Shown: positions 34,901 through 42,224, numbered from the stretch's first letter. The stretch is DNA of 64,000 bases from AP-15 sp963736715 (GCA_963736715.1 CAVTQA010000019.1:248001-312000); one strand, 5' to 3'. Numbers and translations: made by a program. Notes: generated from the sequence alone by a model not told the origin.

Positions 34901-36605
34901 TAAACTCGGCGATGAACGGATCGCCGAGCAGGTCCCGCCCCATACCTCGCCATTGCGAGCCGTTCCCCGAAAACACCAGCGCCAATCGAGCCGGCGGCGT
35001 GAGAGCATGCCCTTTTGCGAGGAGTGGGGGCGAATCGCTGGCGGCATACGCCTCGAGCCGGGCAGCGAACTCTTCGTGGGTGCGGCCGAAAGCGGCGAGC
35101 CGATGCTGGTGATGGGTCCGCCGGGTGGCGGCGCTGCGACACAAAGCTGGTAGGGCAGGCGCCGTCGGCGATCGCAGCAATTCGACGTAGCGCAACGCCA
35201 GGCTGTTGAGGGCCTCCGCATCATGCGCCGAGACCAACAGCGGCCGGATGTCCCGGTCTTCTGTCGCCGCGCCCGGATGCGCCGAGGTGGAAGCAAGGGG
35301 CTCCGGGTCGCGAAGGATGACATGGGCGTTGGTGCCCCCGAACCCGAACGAGTTGACACCCATCGTCAAGCGACCCGGGGACAGTTCCGTGTGTTCCGCA
35401 ACAACAGAGAGATTGAGTTCCTCGAACGGGATCTGCGGATTGGGTTTCGTGAAATGCAGCGTGCGCGGGATCGCACGGTGACGAAGCGCCAGGACGACCT
35501 TGAGCAGCCCCGCAATCCCCGAGGCAGGTTCGAGGTGGCCGATATTGCTCTTGACGGAACCGATCCGGCACCGATCGCCGGGTGCACGCGAAACGCCGAG
35601 CACGTTTCCCAACGCAGCACACTCGATCGGGTCGCCGACGCTCGTGCCGGTCCCGTGGGCCTCGATATACGTGATCTCGCCCGGGTCAATTCCGACTTCG
35701 CGGTAAACTCGGCGCAGCAACGCCTCTTGCGCCGCCTGGTTCGGCATCGCCAAACCCTTGGTGCGGCCATCAGAATTGACCCCCGAGCCGACGATGACGG
35801 CGTGTACCGGATTGTTCTCGGCGAGCGCCTGCGCGAGCGGCTGCAGAATGACGACCGCTCCGCCTTCCGAGCGAACATAACCGTCGCCAGCCTCGTCGAA
35901 GGGGCGGCATCGGCCGGTTGGCGACAGCATGCGGGCCTTTGAGAAACCGACGCCCGCTGACGGCGACAACAGCGCATTGACCCCGGCCGCGATCGCCAGG
36001 CTCGATTCCCCCCGCCGTAAGCTGACGCAGGCTTCGTGCACCGCGACCAGCGAGGATGAGCAGGCGGTGTCGACAGCGAAGCTCGGACCGTGCAGGTCGA
36101 AGACATAGGAGATTCGATTCGCCGCATTGCTGATCGCGCTGCCGGACATGACGTAGGGGTCGACCTGATTCGGCTCGTCGCGCTGCATCGCGGCGTAATC
36201 GGACAGCGAGATCCCGACGAAGACTCCGCATTGCGATCCGGCGAGTCTCTCGGGAACGATCCCGGCGCTCTCCAACGCTTCCCAGGTCAGCTCCAAGAGA
36301 AGGCGTTGCTGCGGGTCGATCCGTCGAGCTTCGCGCGGCGAAATCCCGAAAAATCCGGCGTCGAACTTGTCTATATCCGCGATGAACCCGCCCGCGCGCG
36401 TATACATCTTGCCGGGCTTGGCCGGGTCAGGATGGAAGTACGCTTCGACGTCCCAGCGGTCGTCGGGTATCTCGCCGACGGCGTCCCTACCCGCTTTGAG
36501 CAGCGACCAGAATTCCTCCAGGTCAGCCGCACCCGGGAACCGACATGCCATTCCGACCAGGGCGACGGGAAAAATTCGTTCCACGTCGTTAGTTTCTGTA
36601 GGCAT
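28995..36605 (-). CDS. Highly reducing type I polyketide synthase, KS-AT-DH-MT-ER-KR-ACP
   Basis: Residues are numbered from an in-frame codon at 36635. KS about 20-445 has Cys192 (DTACSSSL), His327 (EAHGTGT) and His367 (NIGHLEP). AT about 550-860 has Ser642 (GHSVG), and YAFHS near 742 suggests malonyl-CoA. DH about 913-1190 has His943 and Asp1108, but the Gly of HxxxGxxxxP is replaced by Asp. A SAM methyltransferase domain about 1390-1560 has LEVGGGTGG. Then come a structural KR half, ER about 1795-2118 (HGAAGGVGLA), KR about 2143-2330 (TGGRGGFG, Tyr2290) and ACP about 2430-2495 (Ser2456 in GMDSL). There is no thioesterase, and a 46-residue charged tail follows the ACP. Start ATG 36605 has AAGGAG upstream. 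It is probably iterative and chain-making, released by the coupled oxoamine synthase. Confidence 0.95.
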   Translation of the reverse strand: MPTETNDVERIFPVALVGMACRFPGAADLEEFWSLLKAGRDAVGEIPDDRWDVEAYFHPDPAKPGKMYTRAGGFIADIDKFDAGFFGISPREARRIDPQQRLLLELTWEALESAGIVPERLAGSQCGVFVGISLSDYAAMQRDEPNQVDPYVMSGSAISNAANRISYVFDLHGPSFAVDTACSSSLVAVHEACVSLRRGESSLAIAAGVNALLSPSAGVGFSKARMLSPTGRCRPFDEAGDGYVRSEGGAVVILQPLAQALAENNPVHAVIVGSGVNSDGRTKGLAMPNQAAQEALLRRVYREVGIDPGEITYIEAHGTGTSVGDPIECAALGNVLGVSRAPGDRCRIGSVKSNIGHLEPASGIAGLLKVVLALRHRAIPRTLHFTKPNPQIPFEELNLSVVAEHTELSPGRLTMGVNSFGFGGTNAHVILRDPEPLASTSAHPGAATEDRDIRPLLVSAHDAEALNSLALRYVELLRSPTAPALPALCRSAATRRTHHQHRLAAFGRTHEEFAARLEAYAASDSPPLLAKGHALTPPARLALVFSGNGSQWRGMGRDLLGDPFIAEFIGRIDAALRPMVGWSVTDVLQSAEPANLFDRTEIAQPALFAVQVAILEWLEAHGIEADAVLGHSVGEVSAAYGAGILSLAEACRVIAERSRAQGRTAGTGRMAALGLSPEDAAFAIAPYGERLTIAAVNSPNSVTIAGDAAAIGVLGAELEPNQIFFRPLDLDYAFHSRCMDPIREQLLDRLDGLAPQDGRRRFVSTVTGTTIEGRRLDATYWWDNIRKPVQFAPAIASLEAEGFNVFLEIGPHPILDRYLRECLKAAGGGHGISIPTLRRHEPERDALWLALGRCYAAGVAIDYDALDSDEGGFVPLPAYPWQRERYWFSENEGEVGAPLSKRRHPLLGKRLATTDGTWKNRLDPALLPWLTDHVVQDSMVLPGTAYIEMAISAVLSTHTCNGAEIEGFEIRRPVLIADGAMPLVEVGLAIEDGSFRLRSGDTSATMLPPVAVARAVPLASGPSERTASVEAIQERMRKRVDGAELYRRFAAHGLIYGPAFQGVAEVWAGENEALGRIVAPAAIATELSEYRIHPALLDACLQVTLATIPEQLGEQAQVVFVPSKAERIRFYGGGDRIAWCHMTLVQSAARSIVGDFMVLGPNGEAIAEIDGLRLRRVDLGGPSEIPAYHWRYQLRPSALDADGVEDLPPPQTLAARVTVASGECERDEETRALLDQVAAGYAAEALMSAFGRRRFTVSQLTAEQRIGLQQEHYLGKVLAFADRAGMAERDEAEWRLAEIGSTAPAECLWREAIIRYPAHLASLQLIARYGAALPGILRSEIDPVDLVSAQRGFDAVEQLYDSDPLFRRANDVAAGVVQRLYKMIPHTRSLSILEVGGGTGGLTGALLAAVPADRVEYVFTDPTEAAVGRAEARFAALSYLRCAVLDLGRDIAEQGFADERHDLIVAGMAPTARPDLDRDLAAIRMLLKPGGLLLLMVPKGGGFQDLVFGMPTDHAGESDWARAVLDGGFEEVVSLGDDDPIAARAVLIGRKPSAAPRSPIRREIDPANWLILADDIAVDPVTTVIRELDQLGQRVVIARAGHSFDRLGLDRFDVPCGDSDAYARLFRILAADGVSPLHILHLRGTAEAAPVDPLAAQRHGSFDLLVAVQAMIAAGLAASARLTVVTSGAMPMPDRSAGCVRPWQAPLWGLTRTIINERADISCRLIDIDPEAGAAAAGEALVEELLHRDDEDEVLLRGRARYVPRLTRGIAEPAAHEVGEELGFRLTFAQGEAQEGVVLQGIAIPRPAAGEVTAYVKAAGLNFRDVLQRIGLLPEEAFEGGFAGATLGMEFAGEVIAVGDGVEHLRPGDAVFGIARNAFSSHLAAPANGLFKKPASMSFEEAATLPVAALTVYYSLHHLARLQKGERILIHGAAGGVGLAAVQYARWVGAEIFASAGSVEKREFLRRIGAHHVVDSRSLAFADDIREITRGEGIDVVLNSVAGDAIHKGLSILRPYGRFVELGKRDFYANSKLGLQPFCNNIQFFGVDLDRLLVDRPALSKQLFAELAPLLDQRVFVPLPHRVFPVARAVEAFRCMQHSRHIGKIVLSMNGVDHSAIVLGRPETGLQMSPEASYLVTGGRGGFGLATAEWLVRKGVRHLAVVGRSETTPPNAAAALERLRQDGAAVHEFTVDVTDANQIAALLRRMQREMPPLRGIIHCAGVIQDSSLVNTTEADFHDVLRPKIAGAWNLHQQALDLELDFFIMYSSATTLFGNEGQANYVAANLYLEALADHRRGLGLPALAVAWGAIGDVGHLARNTVVARMIGERLGVKLLAPTRALDRMEQAIRSGAPQVALAEMSWSRLAVLPGVAKAPKFSLVREFLNDPAGEGTGGNIEEFRAHLAGLPHGEAVSVAEQLLTKHIAGIVGTAPAKLPVDKSLLDLGMDSLMLVELQLGLEKQFGIVIPTLELMDATTVAKLAQRIIDHSGIGLASAPTPTAAHLVTDRDQPEPLAEPELIAALGRLLEDDLDRAKERAL

Positions 36606-36871
36606 GCAAACTCGTGCTCCTTGAGTATTCATCACGTTTTAGGGGCTTAGGCGCTTCAGCATCCGCGCCCCGCGGTTTTGCATCAGTGTCGGATAGAAAC
36701 TCCCCGGCGACCGAATTAACGCAAGAAAAAGTTCACGTCCGTCAAGCTTGAGGAGATTAGAGGGGAGCTGAGGCGCTAGGGATGCGGCGGTTTCCTAGAT
36801 GCGTCTGTGGTGCCTACGTCCCCGGCCGCGGCGGCTGCGGTCAGTATAGGGGAAGCCTCGCGGCGTCTCAC
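36606..36871. other. Intergenic region upstream of the PKS gene
   Basis: The stretch between the PKS start and the upstream small-gene terminator. No gene is supported. It should hold the PKS promoter on the minus strand because the terminator at 36872-36901 isolates it from the upstream transcript. No clear hexamers were fixed by eye. The AAGGAG element at 36617-36622 (read on the minus strand) is the likely PKS ribosome binding site. Confidence 0.5.
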
Positions 36872-36901
36872 AAAAAAAGAGCCGGTGGGGTCACCGGCTC
36901 T
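36872..36901 (-). terminator. Rho-independent terminator after the 68-aa gene
   Basis: On the minus strand a perfect 10-bp stem, AGAGCCGGTG at its 3' arm, closes a 4-base loop and is followed by seven T residues (a run of A at 36872-36878 on the plus strand). It lies about 40 nt past the stop of the small gene and separates that gene from the PKS transcript. Confidence 0.88.
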
Positions 36902-36940
36902 CAGATGTCGAAAGTTTGCGCTGAATGTTGCGGCGGTCCT

Positions 36941-37147
36941 TTAGAAGAGCGCGAGACCTCCCAGCCCGGGATGCCATTGCTTGCGGACCTGCTCTTCAAC
37001 CGAAAGGCCGGACGCCGTCACCGGGGGATGCGTCGTTCCCCTTTCATCGGCTTTCAAATATACGGCGCGGACCAAGTGATCGATGGTCGCCTTCTCCCGT
37101 ACGTGCCGTTTTCTCGTGCGGCGTATAGACGAGGTGGCTTTGGTCAT
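36941..37147 (-). CDS. Small basic protein of unknown function (68 aa)
   Basis: MTKATSSIRRTRKRHVREK opens a 68-residue, strongly basic protein that ends in a Gly/Leu-rich tail. No domain is recognised. It is supported by a strong ribosome binding site (GGGAGGG, six bases before the ATG) and by the terminator about 40 nt beyond its stop. It lies just upstream of the PKS gene on the same strand but is insulated by the terminator, so it is likely transcribed on its own. A longer upstream start (37252) is possible but lacks a good ribosome binding site. Confidence 0.62.
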   Translation of the reverse strand: MTKATSSIRRTRKRHVREKATIDHLVRAVYLKADERGTTHPPVTASGLSVEEQVRKQWHPGLGGLALF

Positions 37148-37425
37148 CGCTGACCCTCCCGATCTGTAGGCGCTGTCTGTCGCACCAGCTATCCGTGGGG
37201 GACGGGTGGCTGGGATCGAAGTGGGTGCGACATTCCAACCCACCTGCGGCAAAAAAAAGGCAAAATGGGGCCTCCTTATGTCATACTTTGATACATAGGG
37301 ACGAAAACTGATACAAATTAACCGAGACGGCAGCGATCGTGCGGATCTGCGATCGCGGCAAATGCGCCGTTGGCCGCTTGCTCTCGATAAACTATTTTGG
37401 TCGGAGCAGCAGCCCGGAGGTCCCG
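37148..37425. promoter_or_regulatory. Divergent promoter region with GATACA direct repeat
   Basis: 278 bp between the small basic gene (minus) and the luciferase-like gene (plus). It is AT-rich around 37275-37325. The hexamer GATACA occurs twice, in TTTGATACAT and CTGATACAAA, about 20 bp apart, which could be a regulator site. This is a visual observation only. Confidence 0.35.
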
Positions 37426-38517
37426 ATGCAATATGGCTTGTTTACGATGCCTTCGCATCCGCCGGAGTGCGGCCTCTTCGAGGGTCATCGATGGGACCTC
37501 CAGACCCTGCGCTGGGCCGACGAGCTCGGGTTTAGCGAGGGCTGGATCGGAGAGCATCACACCGCGCCGTGGGAACCGCACCCCGCGCCCGATCTGTTGA
37601 TCGCCCAAGCATTGATGGAGACGCGCAATATCCGACTCGCCCCCGGCGGGTTCCTATTGCCGTATCATCACCCGGCGGAGCTCGCCAACCGAGTGGCCAT
37701 GCTCGACCACATGGCACAGGGCAGGCTCAACTTCGGCGTCGCCGCCAGCGGTCTGCCGAGCGATTGGGCGATGTTCAACGTCGACGGCAACGCCGGGCAG
37801 CACCGCGAAATGACGCGCGAAGCGCTCGACATCATCCTGAAGCTGTGGACCGAGGAAGCGCCCTTCGATTACGCCGGCAAGTACTGGAAGGTGACCAAGA
37901 CGGATTTGATGCTGGAGAGTCTGCGCCCGCATATCCGGCCGTTCCAGAAACCGTATCCGCCGATCGGCGTCGCCGGGGTGAGCAAGGGTTCGGACACGTT
38001 GAAGCTCGCCGGGGAACACGGTTTTTTGCCGATGAGCCTCAACCTCAACCCCGGCTATGTCGCGAGCCACTGGGAGTCGGTCGAAGAAGGAGCCCGCCGT
38101 ACCGGGCGCCGGCCGAGCCGCGCCGATTGGCGCCTCGTACGCGAGATCTTCATCGCCGACAGCGACGCCGAGGCTTGGCGATTGTCCGTCGAGGGGATGA
38201 TGGGGCGGATGATGCGCGAATACTTTCTGCCATTGCTGAAAAATGTCGGCGTCATCCAATTCTTGAAACACGATCCCGATGTCGCCGACAGCGACGTCAC
38301 ACCAGAATACTGTGCTCGGCACAATTGGCTGATCGGCTCGCCAGCGACCGTGGTCGAGAAGATCGAGCGGATGTACGACGAGGTCGGCGGGTTCGGAGCG
38401 CTGCTTCTGTTCTGCTTCGACTACAGCGGGAACGCCGTGGCCTGGCACGAATCAATGCGGCTTCTCGCCCGGGAAGTGATCCCCAAAGTCGCCCATCTCA
38501 CCCCGAAATCCGCTTGA
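37426..38517 (+). CDS. Luciferase-like flavin-dependent monooxygenase
   Basis: A TIM-barrel LLM-class protein of 363 aa: YGLFTMPSHPP, ELGFSEGWIGEHHTAPWEP, IRLAPGGFLLPYHHPAELANRVAMLDHMAQGRLNFGVA, PPIGVAGVSKGSDTLKLAGEHGF and NWLIGSPATVVEKIERM. These are the typical strand and loop blocks of bacterial luciferase alpha-like monooxygenases that use reduced FMN to oxidise small molecules. ATG 37426 is chosen because GGAGG is correctly placed upstream. It lies next to the PKS locus but on the other strand, and begins a run of redox genes. The substrate is unknown. Confidence 0.88.
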   Translation: MQYGLFTMPSHPPECGLFEGHRWDLQTLRWADELGFSEGWIGEHHTAPWEPHPAPDLLIAQALMETRNIRLAPGGFLLPYHHPAELANRVAMLDHMAQGRLNFGVAASGLPSDWAMFNVDGNAGQHREMTREALDIILKLWTEEAPFDYAGKYWKVTKTDLMLESLRPHIRPFQKPYPPIGVAGVSKGSDTLKLAGEHGFLPMSLNLNPGYVASHWESVEEGARRTGRRPSRADWRLVREIFIADSDAEAWRLSVEGMMGRMMREYFLPLLKNVGVIQFLKHDPDVADSDVTPEYCARHNWLIGSPATVVEKIERMYDEVGGFGALLLFCFDYSGNAVAWHESMRLLAREVIPKVAHLTPKSA

Positions 38518-38761
38518 AAGGGATGCAGATCTGGCAATCCGACACGCGTGCGTGAGATCCTGGCCTCCAGGATGTAGTCCGTCTAATTTAATAGCTTAAT
38601 CTCTATGTTTCAGGCTGACCGAACTTCATTTTCTTGTTAATGGCAGACAAATTCAAAGTATATCATTCGCTATTGTAAAAAACCTCAGTTGGCTTTCGGG
38701 CGGGACCGGCGGGGGCATGCCTGCAGAACGAAAGCGAAGGACGAGCACCGGGGGAGCTCGG
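38518..38761. other. AT-rich intergenic region
   Basis: 244 bp with a distinctly low-GC core (about 38578-38690). No gene is seen; it is a likely promoter for the secreted peroxidase. No hexamer pair could be placed confidently. Confidence 0.45.
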
Positions 38762-40852
38762 ATGAAAACTTTTGCCGGCTTGTTTTTGCTCGCGACCGTG
38801 CTGACCGGATCGGAAGCTCTCGGTCAAGCGGCCTCCCCCACACCGGAGGCTCGTCTCGATCTCTTTATCCGTGCCCTCCGCTCGCCATCGGACGGCTCGC
38901 CGGGCGATGCAACTACCCCGCAGTCGAAGCTCGAGCAGGTGTTGCGAATTGTCCCGCCGGGGAGCGCCGGCCACGGCGGCGGCGCGCCGCTGGTTCAGAG
39001 TTCGAATGGCGCTGCTGCGACCAGCCACGACTCCTCGATCTACGGGTTCTGCTACGAGGCATGCGCAACCGAGCGCGCGGTCGGCAGCTGCGGGATGCCG
39101 GCGCCGGGCCAGACATCCCCGCCGATGCAGATGTGCCGCCCCATAGAGTTCGACACGAACCTGAGCGCCATGATCGGTCCGCAGCTCGGAACCGGTGCGA
39201 GCCCGTTTGTCGACGACAACAAGAGTCTGGACCCCGCGCAGCAACCTGCCGGCTACACCTTTTTAGGCCAGTTCATCGACCATGACGTGACGCGCACCCA
39301 GACCGCGCTGTCAGCACTCGACGAGCTGAACCGGAGCGTCCAGGGAGATGCCAGGATCCGGGCTAAACTCGCGGCGGCCGGCGTCACGCCGGATCAGCTG
39401 AAGCAAGCGATTGCAAACGCCGCAACATCGACCTCGGCGCTGAGCGTCAACACCGGCAAGCTCGACCTCGACAGCGTGTACGGAGTTACCAACTTTGCAG
39501 CTCTGACTGGGATCACCGCGCCGTGGTTCGAGGAGCGCAATGGCGCCTACACCGGCCGTTTCGCTCAACGCCATGTGCAGGCTCCCACCTCGCTCGGGGC
39601 GGCGATCGACGGCTTCGACTACCAGCGCATGCCGAACGGGACGGCCGAGGTCCCCGATCCTCGCAACAGCGAAAACAAGATTATCTCGCAAATCCAGAAC
39701 CTCTTCGAGCTCGCCCACAACAACTGCATAGATCATGCGCTCGGCGCCGTCACGGCGCCGACCGAGGCGCAGATCGGCGGGGCCTTCGATGCGTGCCATA
39801 AAAAAGTGGTGTGGACTTACGAGACGATCGTCGCCACCGACTTTCTGCCGCGCTTCTCCGCCGAAGCGACCCTAAACCGAGTCGCCCCGGGCGCTCTGCA
39901 CACCTACCCGCGCGGAACCTCGCCGACCTCGCAAGTGCCGGTTCGGGTTGGTGTGAAGACCTTCCTCTACAGCTGCCAACCCGGGCTCGGAGAGGACGCC
40001 GTGATCCGGATCCCGCACGAGTTCGCGGTGGCGGCGTTTCGTCTGGGTCACACCCTTGTGCGTGACAGTTATGTTCTGCACGATCCGGTATTCGACGCGA
40101 ATGGCAACCTTCTGACCGGCCAGTCTCGCCCGATTTTCGCTTCGGCGAACGATCCGGAGACGATCGAACTCGTCGGCGATAATCCGGTGCAGCCCGCCGA
40201 CGTCATCGACTGGAGCCACTTTTACGACGTGCATGGCTTCGACGTGACGGACGAGACCGCTCAGCCGGGGCGCCCGGTGGATACCTTGATCTCCGACAAA
40301 CTATTCAGCCTGCCGATCGCCGCGCTGCCGCCAGGCCCCGACGTGAACGGCAAAGACACCTCGACCGAGCGCAATCTGCCCCGCCGCAATCTCATGCGGG
40401 CGTCCGATCCGACCGCCCTGATCACCGGCTCGGTAGGTCTGGCGACGGGCGAGGAGATGGAAGCTTACGCGCAACAACGCATACCAGGCCTTCACGATTC
40501 CACCAACGAGGTGCGCACGGTCCTTGCGGACCGGCTGCAGAGCGCCGGCTTCGACCCGAACCTGCTGGCGCGGCGCACCCCGCTTTGGCTGTTCATCCTG
40601 GCGGAGGCGGAGAGCACTCAAGCCAGCCAGCGTTTGGGCGAGCTGGGCAGCCACATCATCGACGAATTCCTGCTCGGCTCATTGCACTGCGATGGCGGTT
40701 CCGTCCTCTACGCTGACGATGCCGACCTGGACGGCTGGGGTCCAACCGAGGCGATCAAGAGCAATCGCCGCTACTCGATGCCCGAACTGATCGCGTATCT
40801 GCAGGCCGACGTGAAGGTCGACGGCCAGCCGATCCGGCTTTTCGGCAATTAG
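38762..40852 (+). CDS. Secreted animal-type haem peroxidase
   Basis: A 696-residue protein with a signal peptide (MKTFAGLFLLATVLTGSEALGQA). The myeloperoxidase/cyclooxygenase fold landmarks are clear: distal-His region FLGQFIDHDVTRTQT (His at about 174) and proximal-His region AFRLGHTLVRDSY (His at about 430), with HNNCIDHALG between them. It should be a periplasmic or extracellular haem enzyme using H2O2 to oxidise halides or organic substrates. A small Cys-rich section (CYEACATERAVGSCG) near residue 97 is unusual. ATG 38762 is chosen over the upstream in-frame start because the signal peptide and a GGGGGAG element fit it. It ends 2 bp from a convergent MFS gene. Confidence 0.88.
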   Translation: MKTFAGLFLLATVLTGSEALGQAASPTPEARLDLFIRALRSPSDGSPGDATTPQSKLEQVLRIVPPGSAGHGGGAPLVQSSNGAAATSHDSSIYGFCYEACATERAVGSCGMPAPGQTSPPMQMCRPIEFDTNLSAMIGPQLGTGASPFVDDNKSLDPAQQPAGYTFLGQFIDHDVTRTQTALSALDELNRSVQGDARIRAKLAAAGVTPDQLKQAIANAATSTSALSVNTGKLDLDSVYGVTNFAALTGITAPWFEERNGAYTGRFAQRHVQAPTSLGAAIDGFDYQRMPNGTAEVPDPRNSENKIISQIQNLFELAHNNCIDHALGAVTAPTEAQIGGAFDACHKKVVWTYETIVATDFLPRFSAEATLNRVAPGALHTYPRGTSPTSQVPVRVGVKTFLYSCQPGLGEDAVIRIPHEFAVAAFRLGHTLVRDSYVLHDPVFDANGNLLTGQSRPIFASANDPETIELVGDNPVQPADVIDWSHFYDVHGFDVTDETAQPGRPVDTLISDKLFSLPIAALPPGPDVNGKDTSTERNLPRRNLMRASDPTALITGSVGLATGEEMEAYAQQRIPGLHDSTNEVRTVLADRLQSAGFDPNLLARRTPLWLFILAEAESTQASQRLGELGSHIIDEFLLGSLHCDGGSVLYADDADLDGWGPTEAIKSNRRYSMPELIAYLQADVKVDGQPIRLFGN

Positions 40853-40854
40853 GC

Positions 40855-42129
40855 CTATTCTGCCGGGACGGGCACGAGCGACGCCGCGGCCCGGTTGCGC
40901 CCGATGAACAGCACCATCAGCGAGGCGATCAGGCAGAGCAGGCCCGAAAGCATGAATGCTTCGAGATAGGTACCGAAGGTCACCCTCAACACACCCGCGG
41001 CGAAGGCGGCCAGGGCCGCGCCGAGCTGGTGCGCGGCTGCGATCCAGCCGAACATGATCGGGCCGCGGTCTGTGCCGAAAATCCTCGCGGCGAGGCGCAC
41101 GGTCGGCGGCACCGTCGCGATCCAGTCGAGCCCGTAGAACACTGCGAACAGCGAGAGGCCATAGAACGAAACGTCAAAGGCGAACGGCAGGTAGATCAGC
41201 GACAGCCCGCGCAGCCCATAATACCAGGCAAGGAGCCCGCGGTTGCTCCAGCGGTCGCTGAGCCACCCGGATAATGTCGTCCCGACCAGGTCGAAGACCC
41301 CCATCGCGGCGAGCAGGCTGGCGCTCGTCACCTGCGGGATGCCGTGATCGAGGCAGGCGGGGATCAGGTGCGTGCCGATCAGGCCGTTGGTCGAAGCGCC
41401 GCAGATGAAAAAGCTGCCGGCGAGCAGCCGGAAATCGCGTGACCGCAACCCGTCGCGCAGCGCGAGCAGCGCGGTCGCCGCCGCGTTGCCGCGAGCGATC
41501 GGGACAGGCTGACGATTGTCGACCGCACCGTAGGGCGCGAGCCCCATGTCGCGCGGCCGGTCGCGCATCAGCAAAGCCACGACCGGAATTATCGCCAGCG
41601 CGGCCCCGGCCACGGTCAGCGACACCATGCGCCAGCCATAGTTTTCGACAAGGCTCGCCAATGCCGGCAGAAAGATCAGCTGGCCGGTTGCTGTGCTCGC
41701 AGTCAACAGGCCGATGACCAGCCCGCGCCGGGCGGCGAACCAGCGCGCCACTACGGTCGCCCCCAGCACCAAGGCGGTGGCTCCGCTGCCGGTGCCGACT
41801 ATCACTCCCCACAGGATGATCAGCTGCCAGGACCGCGTCATCAGCGGCGTCAGAGCGACTCCTGCCGCAATGCAAGCCAGCGCCGCGAGCATTGTTCGGC
41901 GCAGCCCGAACCGGTCCATCACCGCCGCGGCGAATGGTCCGATCAGACCGTAAAGAAAGATATTTAGCCCGATCGCGAAGGAGATCGTCGCGCGTGACCA
42001 CCCGAACTCGGTTTCGAGGGGCACGATCAGAACGCCGGGGGTGGCGCGGAGCCCAGCCGCTACAAGCAGGGTCAGGAAGGTGACACCGGCGACAATCCAG
42101 GCGTAATGCAGCTCTCTTTGCCTTGCCAT
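40855..42129 (-). CDS. MFS transporter (oxalate/formate antiporter or sugar-phosphate type)
   Basis: A 424-residue protein with about 12 membrane helices: HYAWIVAGVTFLTLLVAAGLRATPG at the first helix, a central loop near 200 with RDRPRDMGLAPYG, and GWLSDRWSNRGLL in the second half. The N-terminal W..RATxG form and the DRFGLRRT loop are typical of the monocarboxylate/oxalate-formate-like MFS branch. It is transcribed away from the TetR gene, and a near-perfect palindrome in the 95-bp gap suggests TetR control. ATG 42129 is used; a longer frame to 42195 runs through the operator and is unlikely. Confidence 0.85.
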   Translation of the reverse strand: MARQRELHYAWIVAGVTFLTLLVAAGLRATPGVLIVPLETEFGWSRATISFAIGLNIFLYGLIGPFAAAVMDRFGLRRTMLAALACIAAGVALTPLMTRSWQLIILWGVIVGTGSGATALVLGATVVARWFAARRGLVIGLLTASTATGQLIFLPALASLVENYGWRMVSLTVAGAALAIIPVVALLMRDRPRDMGLAPYGAVDNRQPVPIARGNAAATALLALRDGLRSRDFRLLAGSFFICGASTNGLIGTHLIPACLDHGIPQVTSASLLAAMGVFDLVGTTLSGWLSDRWSNRGLLAWYYGLRGLSLIYLPFAFDVSFYGLSLFAVFYGLDWIATVPPTVRLAARIFGTDRGPIMFGWIAAAHQLGAALAAFAAGVLRVTFGTYLEAFMLSGLLCLIASLMVLFIGRNRAAASLVPVPAE

Positions 42130-42172
42130 CCCCCCTACCCTTCTCCATCTGGAACAGGTCGAGGCAAAAGTG

Positions 42173-42190
42173 AGAGACAGGTCTGTCTCT
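42173..42190. promoter_or_regulatory. Palindromic operator between MFS and tetR genes
   Basis: AGAGACAG-GT-CTGTCTCT, two perfect 8-bp arms about a 2-bp centre, lies midway between the divergent MFS and TetR genes. The AGACAG/CTGTCT core is of the kind bound by TetR-family repressors. The TetR protein encoded 35 bp away is the natural ligand. Confidence 0.82.
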
Positions 42191-42224
42191 GTCAAGCCGA
42201 GCGAGCGCAGGGCAGGAACGCGAC

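Noticed and set aside
30225..35942. Several long plus-strand open frames (for example 30225-31250, 33894-35153) opposite the PKS
   Set aside because: They are antisense to a continuous PKS with intact active-site motifs; high GC leaves the opposite strand open by chance.
28995..36605. PUFA-synthase or enediyne-type PKS
   Set aside because: There are no tandem ACPs, no FabA-like double DH and no terminal PPTase domain; the single reducing module with MT fits a highly reducing iterative PKS better.
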